Shown: in pieces, positions 45,588 through 57,045 of the stretch
How the letters are laid out: each line of letters starts with the position of its first letter
Numbering within the stretch: the stretch's first letter is position 1
NCBI GenBank assembly: GCA_935421135.1
Contig: OW285187.1
Span: 21,638,429 to 21,702,428, forward strand
Length of the DNA: 64,000 bases
Reading direction: 5' to 3'
Source of the DNA: Bugulina stolonifera
Lineage: Eukaryota > Bryozoa > Gymnolaemata > Cheilostomatida > Bugulidae
Notes under the pieces: model-generated
Seen by the model: only the letters and a program-made list of their open reading frames with translations
What the model was told of the DNA's origin: nothing
Databases searched by the model: none
Translations under genes and position numbers: made by a program

Positions 45588-48110
45588 CTACTTCTTGGCA
45601 AAGGTAATCTTCATGGCATGTGTGGGTGTAATCTTGAACCCTTGAAGTGCACTCTTGGCTGCTCCTGATTGAGTTTCATTTTCAAACTCCACAAATGCAA
45701 TGTCATGACGTCCAGGTACAAGACGCACTTCCTTAAAGCCAGGAAACCTGGAACAGCATAGAATGTTGTCAGCATGCTGTAAACATCGCAACACATGTAC
45801 AATGTATAAAATTGGATATATACAACGACCAATTGAATATATGCTTGTAAGTACATTTTATACAAAACGTACTGTGTTCAGGGGTTGGCACACTGTTAGT
45901 ATGCTTATACGCGCATATGTAACTTCACCCTTGCAAGAAAATTTGTTCCAACTTTGCGGAACTAGCTCATCCCCGACTGGGGTTTGAACCTGAAGCTCTG
46001 CAGCACCTAATTGGAGGCTTTACTGCATCTCATCAGCCTCTGATTATGTGCTGTAAATCTAGCATAGGAACTTTTAGATCTTGAGCTTTTTAACACAGCA
46101 ATACTAGTGGTGTTCAGTACCTAACAGTATTATTTGAGTCCAGTAGTGATAGACTCCGATATGAACATTGATTAGTTGATTCCAGCAAGTCGAAAACACA
46201 CTATCATTCAGTATAAACCAATGATCAGGAAGCCGTCTAGTAACAGAGAGATTTGCTAAAGCACTTACTGGTTAAACAACATTGAGAGCATCATCTCATT
46301 GGTCTCTTCAGGAAGGTTGGTGAGGAACAATATCTGGTTTGGTGGTTGCTCAGGTATGACAGCCGGTGGGCCAGTTGTTACTGGTGGGGCGGCCTGCATA
46401 GTTGTGTCATTGTTAGCAGCCTGAGCAGCGGCGGCAGCTGCGGCTGCAGCAGCAGCTCTACAAGTAGTAGCCCAACGGTAAAGCAGTGAATAGACTGTTT
46501 AACTGGTTTACGGATGTATGAATATTTCCAATAAAAGATGCACGTCAACAGCCACACGAATCACAAACAATCATTATTTGAGTATTGGGGTATGGGACAT
46601 AGAGTGACATATCGAAAGCACTGGACTCACTTCTTTTTCTTCTTTTTTGGCGCATGTTCTTCCACTTTAGAGCCCTTTTCTCTAGGCACAAATGTTCCTT
46701 TCATCTTGGCAATCACGTCAGAATCTCTTTTAGAATATGATATTCGCTGAAATCCACAATATAAGTATTCAATACATATGCGTATGTTCTTTCAGAGTGC
46801 CACCAAATATTTGCAACGTCAGGACAGAAGTTCTACTCTCGAACAGTCGGGTTGTGAAAAGCCGACTCATTCACTCGAAGCTCGACAGTAACAATAAATA
46901 CATTTTGCTACAAGATGTTCAACTATATATATACAAAAATGTACAATTATCGTGCGTTGCCTACCATGGGTTTGTCATAAAATGGAAATCCCTGCATAGA
47001 TTGCAGAGCCTTTGTGGCACTATTGATTTCTTTGAATATCACAAATGCTTGCCCTCTCATCTTCAGTGTCTTCAGAGCCACAATGTCCAAAATTTGACCA
47101 AATTGGGAGAATATTGCGTAAAGAGATTTCTTCAACTCTACAAAGCACAAGATCAGGATAAAGATAAAGAAGTTTGCAGTTCAAAAGATCTAGAGTACAG
47201 CATTTGATACAGCAGACATTTATGTCAAAGATAGTAAAAGGAAAGATGGTCTACTCCGGCCAAAAACTGTCCATTCTCCGCCTCCAAACCCGGTCTGGAT
47301 TAAGCAAGGAGTTGTGCCACTTTGCGTACAAATTCGCTATTACTATTGGTGCTCCGCGGACCAATCAGAGACACTTCCTTACAACAGCGCCGTATAAACA
47401 TTCCATTTAGAATTTAGATAAATGAGATCTTATTACAGGATAAGCAATTACAATCGTTAAACTGCGATGCCTGCTGAACAGGTATCCAAAAACTCAGTAG
47501 ATGGATGGAAAATGAATCACGGAACCTCGGGCCTCAAATTGGGCGTATTTGGTGGGACAGGGTATTATCATTGAGTGAACCATGTTTCCTTTTACCATCT
47601 GTGTCTGAGGATTCGCCAAGTCTCATCACCTCTCCCAGGATGTGGCAAAATTTTGTTATAATCTTCTCAATAGTCTCTTCTCAATACTAAACCATTAGTG
47701 CTAGCACAGGCATTTGAATGAGAGCTACATTGGGTACATATAGAACAGATATGCACGTTTGGTATACCCAACAAAGAAAAAGGAGACAATTTCTTGTTTT
47801 AATCAGGACTACATTGTGATAAAATGAAGAGAATGATGGCACTTCCAAATACTATTATATAATGCATGCATTGTAATAGAACGAAGGATAATAGGCAACA
47901 AGAAATATATTGACTAATGCCTAAATCGCCATCTATATTGGACTAATATAACCAAACATACACCTATCTAGATGTATATCCTCTACAAGAATTACAACTG
48001 ACCATTGTACAAACAGGAAGAGGAGCACGTATGTGTAATCACTTACCTTCCTTTTTAACCTTTTCATTTAAATTATTCACATAAATTGTATGGCTTGGTC
48101 TGATATCCAT
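45588..48110 (-). CDS. SNRPA: U1A/U2B''-type snRNP protein (snf-like)
   Basis: Five exons join in phase to about 233 residues: 48110-48047, 47137-46965, 46746-46631, 46457-46269, 45747-45588. RRM1 begins [20 protein letters not shown] and carries RNP1 RGQAFVIF and [20 protein letters not shown] short Lys-rich then Ala-rich linker follows (eleven Ala), then [20 protein letters not shown] and RRM2 with [17 protein letters not shown], ending KITFAKK. It binds U1 and/or U2 snRNA stem-loops in the spliceosome. The linker is much shorter than in human U1A. The MDIRP start resembles U2B'', while [10 protein letters not shown] and FYDKPM resemble U1A, so a single undivided ancestral gene like fly snf is likely. 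Confidence 0.95.
45955..46060 (-). repeat. tRNA-like SINE candidate in SNRPA intron 4
   Basis: The minus strand contains a B-box-like GGTTCAAACCC and, about 45 nt upstream, a weak A-box-like TGATGAGATGCAG. No A-rich tail or second copy was seen, so this is tentative. Confidence 0.22.
47222..47385. repeat. Dispersed repeat family 1, copy B
   Basis: In SNRPA intron 1, collinear with 24541-24672 (AGTAAAAGGAAAGA, CCAAAAACTGTCC, AAGGAGTTGTGCC, GACCAATCAGA). GC content is higher than around it. Class unknown. Confidence 0.6.
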
Positions 48111-48388
48111 GTTGATTGTGGAAGCGTTCAAAACTAAAATACAGCATTACAGCAATGTGAGTTTTAAATTTTTTAAGTTATTTTCACTGACAAGAGGTTG
48201 GCAACCACAATACTTTAGAAATTATTCGATTAAATCCTACAATAAAATGACTCTATACACCATTAATCTGGATACAGAAGCATCACGGTCATAGATTAAT
48301 TTAATATCTGTACAAGTACACTGAGGGTATAATCTATCTGCTTATTAACCATTATCTGCCATCAACATTACAGTGGGGAACCTTTGAT

Positions 48389-48610
48389 AGAATTTTCAAG
48401 CTCAGTTCCGTCACAGGGTCGCGCACTCACCTGCCTTTATCAAAAGCAAAATCCTCATTTTTGTGCGAAAAATCTAGGTGTGCCGATGAGCTAGGGATGG
48501 GTTTCTCTAACCGAGCAGAATCTCAGGCCAATAGCTCTTTTGGTCTAGGCCGGACAGCCATCTGGGGACTTTTGCTACCCAGATCGGTCCAAGAGGTCAT
48601 GAAGACACTA
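48389..48610. repeat. Dispersed repeat family 2, copy A
   Basis: Shares CACAGG(G/A)TCGCG, AAAGCAAAATCCTCATTTT, GGACAG...GGCCATC-type and CGGTCCAAGAGGTC blocks in order and orientation with 61410-61620. It lies 280 bp upstream of SNRPA. Confidence 0.75.
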
Positions 48611-49065
48611 ACAGTTTTGGACTAGCTCTATACCATAGATCTTGCTCTTAGTTAAAGAGTCCCATATCACAACTCATACCACATCCGCAATTTAATATTA
48701 AGTAGGCCTATAGTACTAGAATTAGTTTGAATAGACCCCACCACAAAAATAGAAAACAATGCAGATCTAAATAGAACAAGAATTGAATAGATCATATCAT
48801 TGCTTTCTTACCTGGGATGCTGGGAGAAATAGTCATAGTTCTAGTGGGAAGTAAAACTGGGAAGCTTGAAATAATAAGCCTATTAATAATTATAATTAAT
48901 AACATAATAATAATATTATAAATTAAATAATTTAATATAAAATAATATAAATATAATTATAATCGTTATCATAATCCCGGATTTTCATAATGGCATGATC
49001 ATGATGATAATCATTGTACATTTAGATTTATAATATTAAAATTATTATTATTATGTTTATATTAG
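48611..49065. other. AT-rich spacer
   Basis: Very AT-rich (TAATAATATTATAA-type runs at 48880-49060), ending at a LINE fragment. No gene seen. Confidence 0.5.
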
Positions 49066-49402
49066 TGTGCTGAGGTTCTCAACAAGTATTTCCAAGACCA
49101 GCTTTGTGAAGATCAACAGATTACGGACACCCACCAACTAGACGCAACAGACGCAAATCCCATACAGGTGACTACTGATGGTCTCATCAAGTTGATCAAT
49201 AGTCTTGCAAATGGTAAATCGCCTGGCCCTGATGGCATCCGCAAACTGGATCTTCTTGTTGATATCAACATGCCAGCAACGTGCCTCAAACATATTTTCC
49301 AAGCTTCCATTGAAACTGGGAAGCTGCCCACACAGTGGAAGCTCGCATGTCATCCCCGTACACAAAGGTGGTAATAAAAAGAATACGAAAAAATTAAAAT
49401 AA
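49066..49402 (+). pseudogene. Non-LTR retrotransposon RT fragment
   Basis: A frame encodes AEVLNKYFQDQLCEDQQIT then LINSLANGKSPGPDGIRKL, LKHIFQASIETGKLPTQWKL, the N-terminal part of a LINE reverse transcriptase (the KSxGPDGI and PxxWK signatures). A one-base frame shift follows near 49350, with VIPVHKGGNKK in the next frame. Both ends are missing and both flanks are AT-rich. Confidence 0.85.
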
Positions 49403-50131
49403 ATAATCATAATCTGAATCTCATAAGATTAGGCTATCATAATAAAAATTTCAATTTCATTTGTTATTGTATATAACATAATATTAATATTTATTTATAA
49501 TATAATTTTTAATTTATTTTCATGTTAAATTATTTAATTATTTATTTAACGGTGCAATTGTACAACGGCGCAATTATTAGCGTTTCTCGGGACTAAATAT
49601 TTATACTAAAATAAAATTTCTGGCGAGAACAACATTAATGATCCTATTAGGACAGGCAATCAACTATAACAAACAAAAACTCATCCATTCATTCTCTTGA
49701 GCATGAAAGAAGAGCCAGAAAAATTAAACATGGAGTGACGAGAAAATAATGACGATTCAAATCGTTTGCAAATTTTTCATAGACTCGGAAGAGGTATTAA
49801 CTGATAAAATTATAGAACTACATTTATCTCTGTAACATTAGTCTGTAGATTTAGGACTATCGCTTCTGGTAGTGTATACGCATACGCATAGTTTTACTTG
49901 TAACTGGAAGAATTCATTACTCACAGGCTAATGAGGTTTCACTCCCGGTTTTCGCTGAGCAAGTTTTGATTTCATCAGTTCAATGACTGGAAAAAAAGAT
50001 TTTTTATAGTTAGGAGTATTTGTCCTATTATTTTTTTGTTCGATTTGCATATTTATGCTGATATCAATTGAATTTTCATATTTCCTTGAATACAGTGGAA
50101 TAACATATGTGATATTTTTTAATCTATTCAG
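49403..50131. other. AT-rich spacer
   Basis: Strongly AT-rich (49440-49560), otherwise featureless. It runs to the orphan exon at 50132. Confidence 0.45.
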
Positions 50132-50273
50132 TGGTAAATTGACAGTCAGAGTAGAGAGTGAGAGTCTGTCAAACGTTAATGTTTTGTTATGTGATGATCA
50201 TGTTGTTGTGTACTCTAACTCTACTGAACTGCAGTTATCCAATCATTTTGATTTAGTTCACTTAATAAATTAA
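50132..50273 (+). pseudogene. Orphan terminal propeller exon
   Basis: After an acceptor (AATCTATTCAG at 50131) a frame encodes GKLTVRVESESLSNVNVLLC and DDHVVVYSNSTELQLSN and stops at TAA 50271-50273. Its pattern parallels the last exon of the TRIM-like gene (GTLVFKLADTTVRESSNVYD...ALIVPRFN...). No upstream exons are visible within several kb, so it is probably the stray end of a duplicated propeller gene, now between two LINE fragments. Confidence 0.4.
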
Positions 50274-50829
50274 AATAACTTATTAACTAATACTTGACTT
50301 ACTAGAAGTAATTATCACACTGGACCGCCCTAGACTAGAGGGAAGAGGGTGTCTACATATAGTTAATCAGTTAACGGTTTGAGTTTGTGGACAGTAGAAT
50401 TGCTCGTTACTGAATTAAGTAACAAATAGTCTGCATTGACTAAACAGGAGAGTCTAGCTTGTCTTTGTGGAGGCCGTGGTTGTAGACCTCCCTGTACGTA
50501 CTCCTTAATTGGGGCCAATCCTCATATTTTATACAGGCCTAGTCCTCGAGGGGAAACAAGATAGTGAAATATTTGCTGTTGTTCACCACTACTGACCAGG
50601 GTGTCGCATTGCCTGGGAATGTGTCTGCATAATTTTTATGGTTGGCTGGTTCAGAATATTACCGTAAGCTGTGCTGGGAGCAGAATGCTTTTCTTCTTTC
50701 ACCAAGATCTTTAGTAAAAGGCAAACACATCAGTTTTCCCCCTTAGTTTGAGCGGTTGCAAGTAAAGCTTCCCCGTGGCTTCCTCCATATCTCATCTGCC
50801 CTTGATGTTGGAGATAAATCATACAGAAT
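50274..50829. other. Spacer, nothing recognised
   Basis: Moderately GC-rich compared with its neighbours, which hints at old transposon sequence, but no frame or terminal repeats can be supported. Confidence 0.4.
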
Positions 50830-51320
50830 CTACCTACACCTTTATATCAGCAGCATCCTTTCCGCTTGTTGAATCCCATGCAGCGCTGGCGTACTCCAGA
50901 TGTGGCAGACACAGGCCCAGCAGCCCAGTAGAGGGCTTTCTTAATCATACATAATTGTTTTCGGCATGTGTTTCCCAGACGTGACTGTAGTTTTACACTC
51001 GGGTATTTTGCTGAATCAATATGGTGTAGTGCTGATCTGTTCCAAATGTACTTGGGACTAACTGTCAACCGAGTTGAAGCTTATGATCTTGCTCTTGGAA
51101 CGACATGCCTCATCTGTCTAACCATGCATCAAGTGAATCTCGGTTTCGGTAAAAGCTCCAGCTGTCATCAATTAAAGGGATTTCATGAAAGTTAGTGTGT
51201 CAAAAGCGCACAGGGCACATAATCAGTCAAGGCAGGCAAATTGTTGATGAAGATAAGGAGCGGTATTGGTCCCAAGAGCACTGTGGCAACTTGTAATGAG
51301 TTCGGGGTGTGGTCTTGCAA
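50830..51320 (-). pseudogene. Degenerate LINE RT fragment, opposite strand
   Basis: Reading leftward in shifting frames: VLLGPIPLLIFINNLPALTD (the QGSVLGPxLFLIYINDL region of non-LTR reverse transcriptases), then LGLTV...WNRSALHHID, then LLGLCLPHLEYASAAWDSTS (the thumb-region LEYxSxxWDP motif). Several frame shifts and stops. Orientation is opposite to 49066-49402, so they are separate insertions or an inverted copy. Confidence 0.7.
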
Positions 51321-52707
51321 TACCACACTCTTTATTCGAAAAGTGTAGGAGGTAGTCTAGACCGACAATATTTGGGAGCTTTCTCATTATGCTAAAGATA
51401 ATAAATCTAATTATAAGCTAAAAGAAAAAATTCAATTTGAAATTGTAATTACTATGCCATAACTTTTAACCTTATTTTAACTTGTCTAATTTCTATGATA
51501 ATTATATTTTTATTTATATTTTTATTTATTTTTATATTCCACTTTAATTTTAACTATAGGCCCAAGTCGTGATAAATTGCACTGGATTAACATTTTAATT
51601 AAATCGTTGTATGAATGATTTGATTAGGTTGCATTTGATTTTTGTCATGTAGAATATCCAGCTACTGGCTATCTTATGCCATCTCTTGAGTGCTTTTATA
51701 ACATCGAAATCACCTGGGACTGTCTCACCCACACTGCTCAACGTCGTTCTTCAGTTTAAAAGCGTCTTTGAATTACCTCATTCCACACTTCTGAGGAAAT
51801 AATTAATTCATCAAGCTAAGTTTGCTGAATTATCTGTATGATAAATATAAATATATTTTTGTTTGCCAGTCACACTCCCTGCTCCTTTGCTTCTTGTCAT
51901 GTCAACTATTATAATTAAATTATATTATAATCCATATATTAACTCTATATATTGTATTCTTTTTTTAGTTTTTCCTCCTCTCTTGGAACTTGTTCCTCAT
52001 AAACCCATATTTATCTTTGAGATAGAATATTATTCCTATCATAATCTCATACTCTCTTGGTTATCAAATAAGCTGGTAACATATCAGCTATTAGTAAACT
52101 CTTGTTCAATTATCACAAGTGCATGTCTGCTTGACACATGATATAAATAACTTTATGCTAATAGGACATTAAGCGCAGACTAATAAATTTCTCCTTTAAA
52201 ACTCTGGTAGATGTTGCACCATAGACCCAGTGTGTATGGGCTGAACCAACTAGATGGAGCATGAAATCTAAGGAATTTGTACTAAAAGGTGGAAAATAAT
52301 GAAGGCATCACAACATTTAGAACAACAAGTTGTACATGATGCTTCTGTATTACTGTAATAGGCTACAGAAATAAATTAAACTGTACAAGTATAACAAACT
52401 CTTATAGATTTACACTTTTTTCCAGGAAAATGGTCAAGTGTAGAATCTGATGAATCTTATTCAACCTATCATTAGATACTGGTGTCCTCTGGAGGTAGAG
52501 TACTCAACTCAACAACTCTGTCCTTACTGCTCCAACCAAACAAGTAGGTTTAGTATTGAAAATCTGACTTGAAGATGCCCATGCTGGTAAAGCCACTTTG
52601 ATATGCATGTTCATAATATTATGTAATGTACATTATACATAATATATATATATATATAGAATTAAGCACCAATTGAAACGGATACCATTTTATTACTAAT
52701 AGTTTCA
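51321..52707. other. AT-rich spacer
   Basis: No coding, RNA or repeat feature supported. A 92-codon frame at 51863-52141 has no splice context or domain. Confidence 0.4.
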
Positions 52708-52715
52708 TGTAAATG

Positions 52716-53054
52716 CAGTGGTAAAAGTTGGGGGGGTCGTGGGGGGACGGAGTCCCCCCACCAAAAATTTCAGGGGGTCTCTCAGACTGATAGACTCCCT
52801 GCAGATTACTATTATAATAATAATATTAATTGGACCATATTTTACCTTAAGATCTTGGACCATATTTTAACCTGAAGTTCTTAGGATTTTGCACCTTTTC
52901 GATGTCTAATTTTGACAAAGTTTCCAATTTCCGGGCGGGCGCTCAGGCGTCCCTCCCCATCGGCGTGCCGTTTGGACGCTTCGCGCCCTGAAGTAATTAT
53001 GTCTGCTACCGTAGAGACCCCCCCCCCACCTCTTTTCCTAGACTTTGACCACTG
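52716..53054. mobile_element. 339-bp hAT-type MITE
   Basis: Inverted ends CAGTGGTAAAAGT / CAGTGGTCAAAGT are flanked by the 8-bp duplication TGTAAATG (52708-52715 and 53055-53062). The interior has G-runs near one end and C-runs near the other (GGGGGGGTCGTGGGGGGACG, CCCCCCCC) and a GC-rich core unlike the host DNA. Confidence 0.9.
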
Positions 53055-53062
53055 TGTAAATG

Positions 53063-55446
53063 TATACAATTCTCAGATAAAATGCCATAAGTGTAATGGC
53101 ACTAAGAGTATTTGAATATACGCTGTATGTAGAACTGAAAACAACACAAGATAGGAAGGATCTACAAACATGTAAAGGGTATTGATACATATAATATGAT
53201 GTTTTTTGCAAGGAGTTTATCTTTTGAGCAGTAATGATACATGACTGAGATAGTGTCTACTTGAGCTGTTGGAGTAAAAACTTTCTGCATGAGCTTTTGA
53301 TGAGGCTTTCCTTGTCTGGCTCATATATATATCACATGTACTGGTATATTCCATCCAAATGGATTTAGTTATAAGGTAGTTAGTTGGTAAGCTCATCCTA
53401 AATTCTGTTGACCCCCTGATACCAGCCTCTATCTGCAAATATATTATCAGTTGAAGGTATGTGTATATCTCATCTCAGTCTACAGGGTTAAAAGTGGGTA
53501 TACACTCAGGTATACGGAGTGTACCCACGTCTATGCGCTGTAATAGGCACTGCCCTGAAATTGTAGGTGCAGTTCCACATCTAGCACTGGTTAACAGATA
53601 CATGTACCTGTATAATATGATATATACTCCCTATACATGAATGTAGGTGGGAGCTAATATACTAGTGAGTAGAGACCCTGAGACTATTATAATATGTAGT
53701 CATTGAATGGAAATTCCTGTGATTTTAATGTTTTAATTAAGTTGTACTATTTAGCAGTGACATTGTAGTAACATCAGACAGAATGTGTGTAATATGTAAC
53801 AAAATTGTCCACAGCTGAGACTGCATCCTCCCACACCCTGTTATTTACTATCAAACCAACTTACATGTACATGTATATTATTATTTTGTAACCTGTGTAT
53901 ACTGCTATAACATAACACTGATACATAGCTGCTGTTATTTCAGAGCCCACTGTATATTGCATTCTCAACTGCGAATTTCAAAATTTTGTTTTTTTTTCTG
54001 CTATCAGAGTGTTCGGAAGTGATCTGGTTCACGTACATGTAGATAAGCCTAGTACTAATCGTATACTTAAACTACATAATAGTATCCCCACAGTAGGTTA
54101 TCACTGAGTTTTTCCTGACTGATGTAGGTTTGGCAGCTCGCTGACACTTGGGTTAGTTCTTTGCAGTGACAAGCGTTAATATTTTGGCAGGTGCTGTAAA
54201 CGCCATAGGCAAGGTTTATTATGGCCCTCTGTAATACTACAAATGGCTGGCGGGTAATACTACAAATGCACTAGTTGTTACATACATGTACATGGTTTTG
54301 CTTTGTTGGATGTGATGTCAATTTACTACATGGTGGGTGCTTATCAATAATTGTGTTCACCAAACTTGTTAGACAAGCCAACAAGTAAATATTGAATTTG
54401 TTGTGCAGATATGCACTTAAATTATTGATTATTCTTTGCACACCTATAATTCTCTTATAATGTTGACTCTACCAGTGAGGCTGTCTAGTCGATTGCATTG
54501 GACAAGGCTCTCGTTTAACCCATTTGTTTGATGCATATTTAATGTGTAGTATATACGTAGTAAAATAACTCTCCCAATTACTCCTTTTGTAAGCACAATG
54601 TCCTAGCTATAAAGGGAAACATTGGATTGATAATCAATGTATTGGAGCACTTAATCTAGTATATAATATCTATATTGTACACAATGTATACATGTACATG
54701 TATATGTAGGCTATTTAGTGTGCATATATGTTGTAATTATCCAGGGAATGTCTTAGCAGCAGTGAAACTACATTCAGCTTGTTATGTCATAGTAATAGGT
54801 TGAACCTGGCTGAGTGCATTGAAATCATATTGTACTTTGCATAGAGTCTGTACAACTTATAGGCTATAATATATAGGTGTATACAGGCACCTACCAGTCT
54901 GAGTATAAGGTGAGTGTAGTAATTGGTAACTAGAATAGCCATTGAGTGTGCGACTGGGGGAACACCGAGTATTGGGCCCATAATAGCTAAAGAACATGTT
55001 GAACGGACTCAATGGGTCAGCGAGTTTGTAAGATATGTGATCGGTATATGATACACTAGCTTGCTGTCTTTGTTCAACTGCACAAGACTAATATCTAGAT
55101 ACATAAGGACTGAGACGTACCGTACATAATTATATAGACTTTAGTAATAATATATAATATAATATACAGATAAAGTCACATCAGTCTGTGAATATGCTGT
55201 TTCTATTCTCATCCGATATGAAGCATAAAAATGGATGGGTGCTGCATGTAAACATGGTTCAAAACTGACCAATTAAAAGTTTGTTTGATTACCTTCCATA
55301 ACTTAATCGGATGAATTATTCCTTACATTCGCTGTTTTGAGAATAAGCCTTGCCCACAGAACTGTGGATATACACTCTTGTATTTATTGTCTATCCTGAC
55401 TGTGTGCCTGCTCACTGCATATTACTTTATGGTATACTTATTGTAG
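53063..55446. other. Spacer upstream of the ATXN1-like gene
   Basis: No gene recognised. Upstream untranslated or coding exons of the ATXN1-like gene are expected here, because its first recognised exon has a clear acceptor (ATTGTAG at 55446) and an open frame at that edge. Confidence 0.4.
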
Positions 55447-57045
55447 GAACATGTTTGGAAAACACTGCTAGGCCTCCAAGTCTCCAGTGTTAATCAGATG
55501 AATGGACAGGAGAGACCCCATTCCTTAGCACCTTCTACTATACCCTCTACCGAGAATGGGGCACCTGCAAGCAGTGCCAGCAGTCGTAATAACTCATGGG
55601 TTAGAGATATGGTAACTAATCCGCTACAATCCGCACAGTTTGCTCTACAAAACTCTCGCAGAGATAATCTGAACTCTTCGGTCCCTCATTTCGATCCTTC
55701 TTCGTCAGCTCATCCTCGGCAACCTTTCCCAACAATTCCATTAAATTTCCAGCACCTATACAATGGATCCATGTCATCACTGGGTGCAATGATGCCTCCA
55801 ATGCAGCTAAGTACAGGTGACGAGGCTAATAATGCCACGTTATCTACAAACTCTACCCGTTTACTTGTTCCAGTTATGGCCACAACCTCTAGTAGCAACT
55901 TGGCGGGTCAACCGGTAACCCACCAGACAAGAACTCAAATTCTTGATCACTCTGCTGAAACTGATACTCCTGTTAAGAGATTAAAACCTGCGACAGCAAT
56001 GGATGCTAGCTCTAACTCAGCATCAGTTAGCCAGCATTACACTGCTAACAGTACACCTATCCCTCACAGACCAGAGTATTTCCATCAAGGCTCTGTTATC
56101 CAACTATCAGAGAACAGGCTGAAGAGAATAGAGGACTTGCAGACTAGTGACTTTGAGATGAGTGCTAGGCTTAGTCCCAATCTGAGTTTAGACTGTAGTA
56201 CAGTTACAAAGATCTCTGAGGATCCCATGAGAGGAACGGCATTCTTAACTTTCAGTGTCGGAAATCTCAAGCATAATCCGGTAAGTGTGTTAACATTAAT
56301 GCTAACTTTTTGTGTAGGAATAATAGCACTAATAGTGTTAATAATTTCAGCTTTTTGCAATTTGGTGTTTGATAGAAAGTACATGTATGCCATTTCTTGT
56401 GTAGCCTTCACTGGAGCAGTTAGGCCTATGTCCGACTGGTTATAAATATACTGGCTAAGGTATGACCAGCCATTCCTTCTCATAACAATATTGTGCACTG
56501 TAGGTTTAAGTCTATATAAAATATGCTGGGTCAATGCAGACGGCACCCTGATCTTTATTTTACTACAAGAAATGTGTAGGTCTAAATAGCCTGTGGAATT
56601 AAGTTTAAATGTGGCTTTTCTAACCCTCTCTGCATAGCAGCATATTGGAGACTTACTGAGATCTAGTACATAGTAATGATTGGACCAACATCTCTGATTA
56701 TTATATATCTTGGTATATCCCGCTGTTGAAAATTTTCTTACACCTTCTCTCTGAAAGCAAACAGTTTGCCTTCATGCTCACTCTGTCAATGTGTTACTAT
56801 GTTTATTTATATCTTAGGTTGATGCAACTGTTGAGGCCACTCTGGAACATCCGTTTTTCGTTTTCGATCAAGGATGGTCTTCGGTGAGTCCAGAGAGAAC
56901 TCTAATTTACTATAAGATGAAGTGTCACAAACTCAAAGTATATGATAGATGTATATCTATTACCTTCAAAGATAGACTACCAAGTAGTACAGCAGGATTA
57001 TCCCAAGCTAATAGCAACCACACTGCAGCAACAACTTCCTCCTAG
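55447..57045 (+). CDS. ATXN1: Ataxin-1-like AXH-domain protein
   Basis: Exons 55447-56280 and 56818-57045. From the ATG at 55498 the product is about 336 residues, but the frame is open back to the acceptor at 55446, so further N-terminal sequence is possible. The first 190 residues are Ser/Asn/Thr-rich and disordered, with a basic patch PVKRLKP. The AXH domain spans roughly residues 205-315: YFHQGSVIQLSENRLKRIED, EMSARLSPNLSLDCSTVTKI, TAFLTFSVGNLKHNP, then across the intron VDATVEATLEHPFFVFDQGW, SSVSPERT and CHKLKVYDRCISITFK. AXH mediates RNA binding and contacts with transcriptional repressors in ataxin-1. There is no polyglutamine tract. It is shorter than vertebrate ATXN1 and nearer ATXN1L in plan; orthology within that pair cannot be set. 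Confidence 0.93.
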
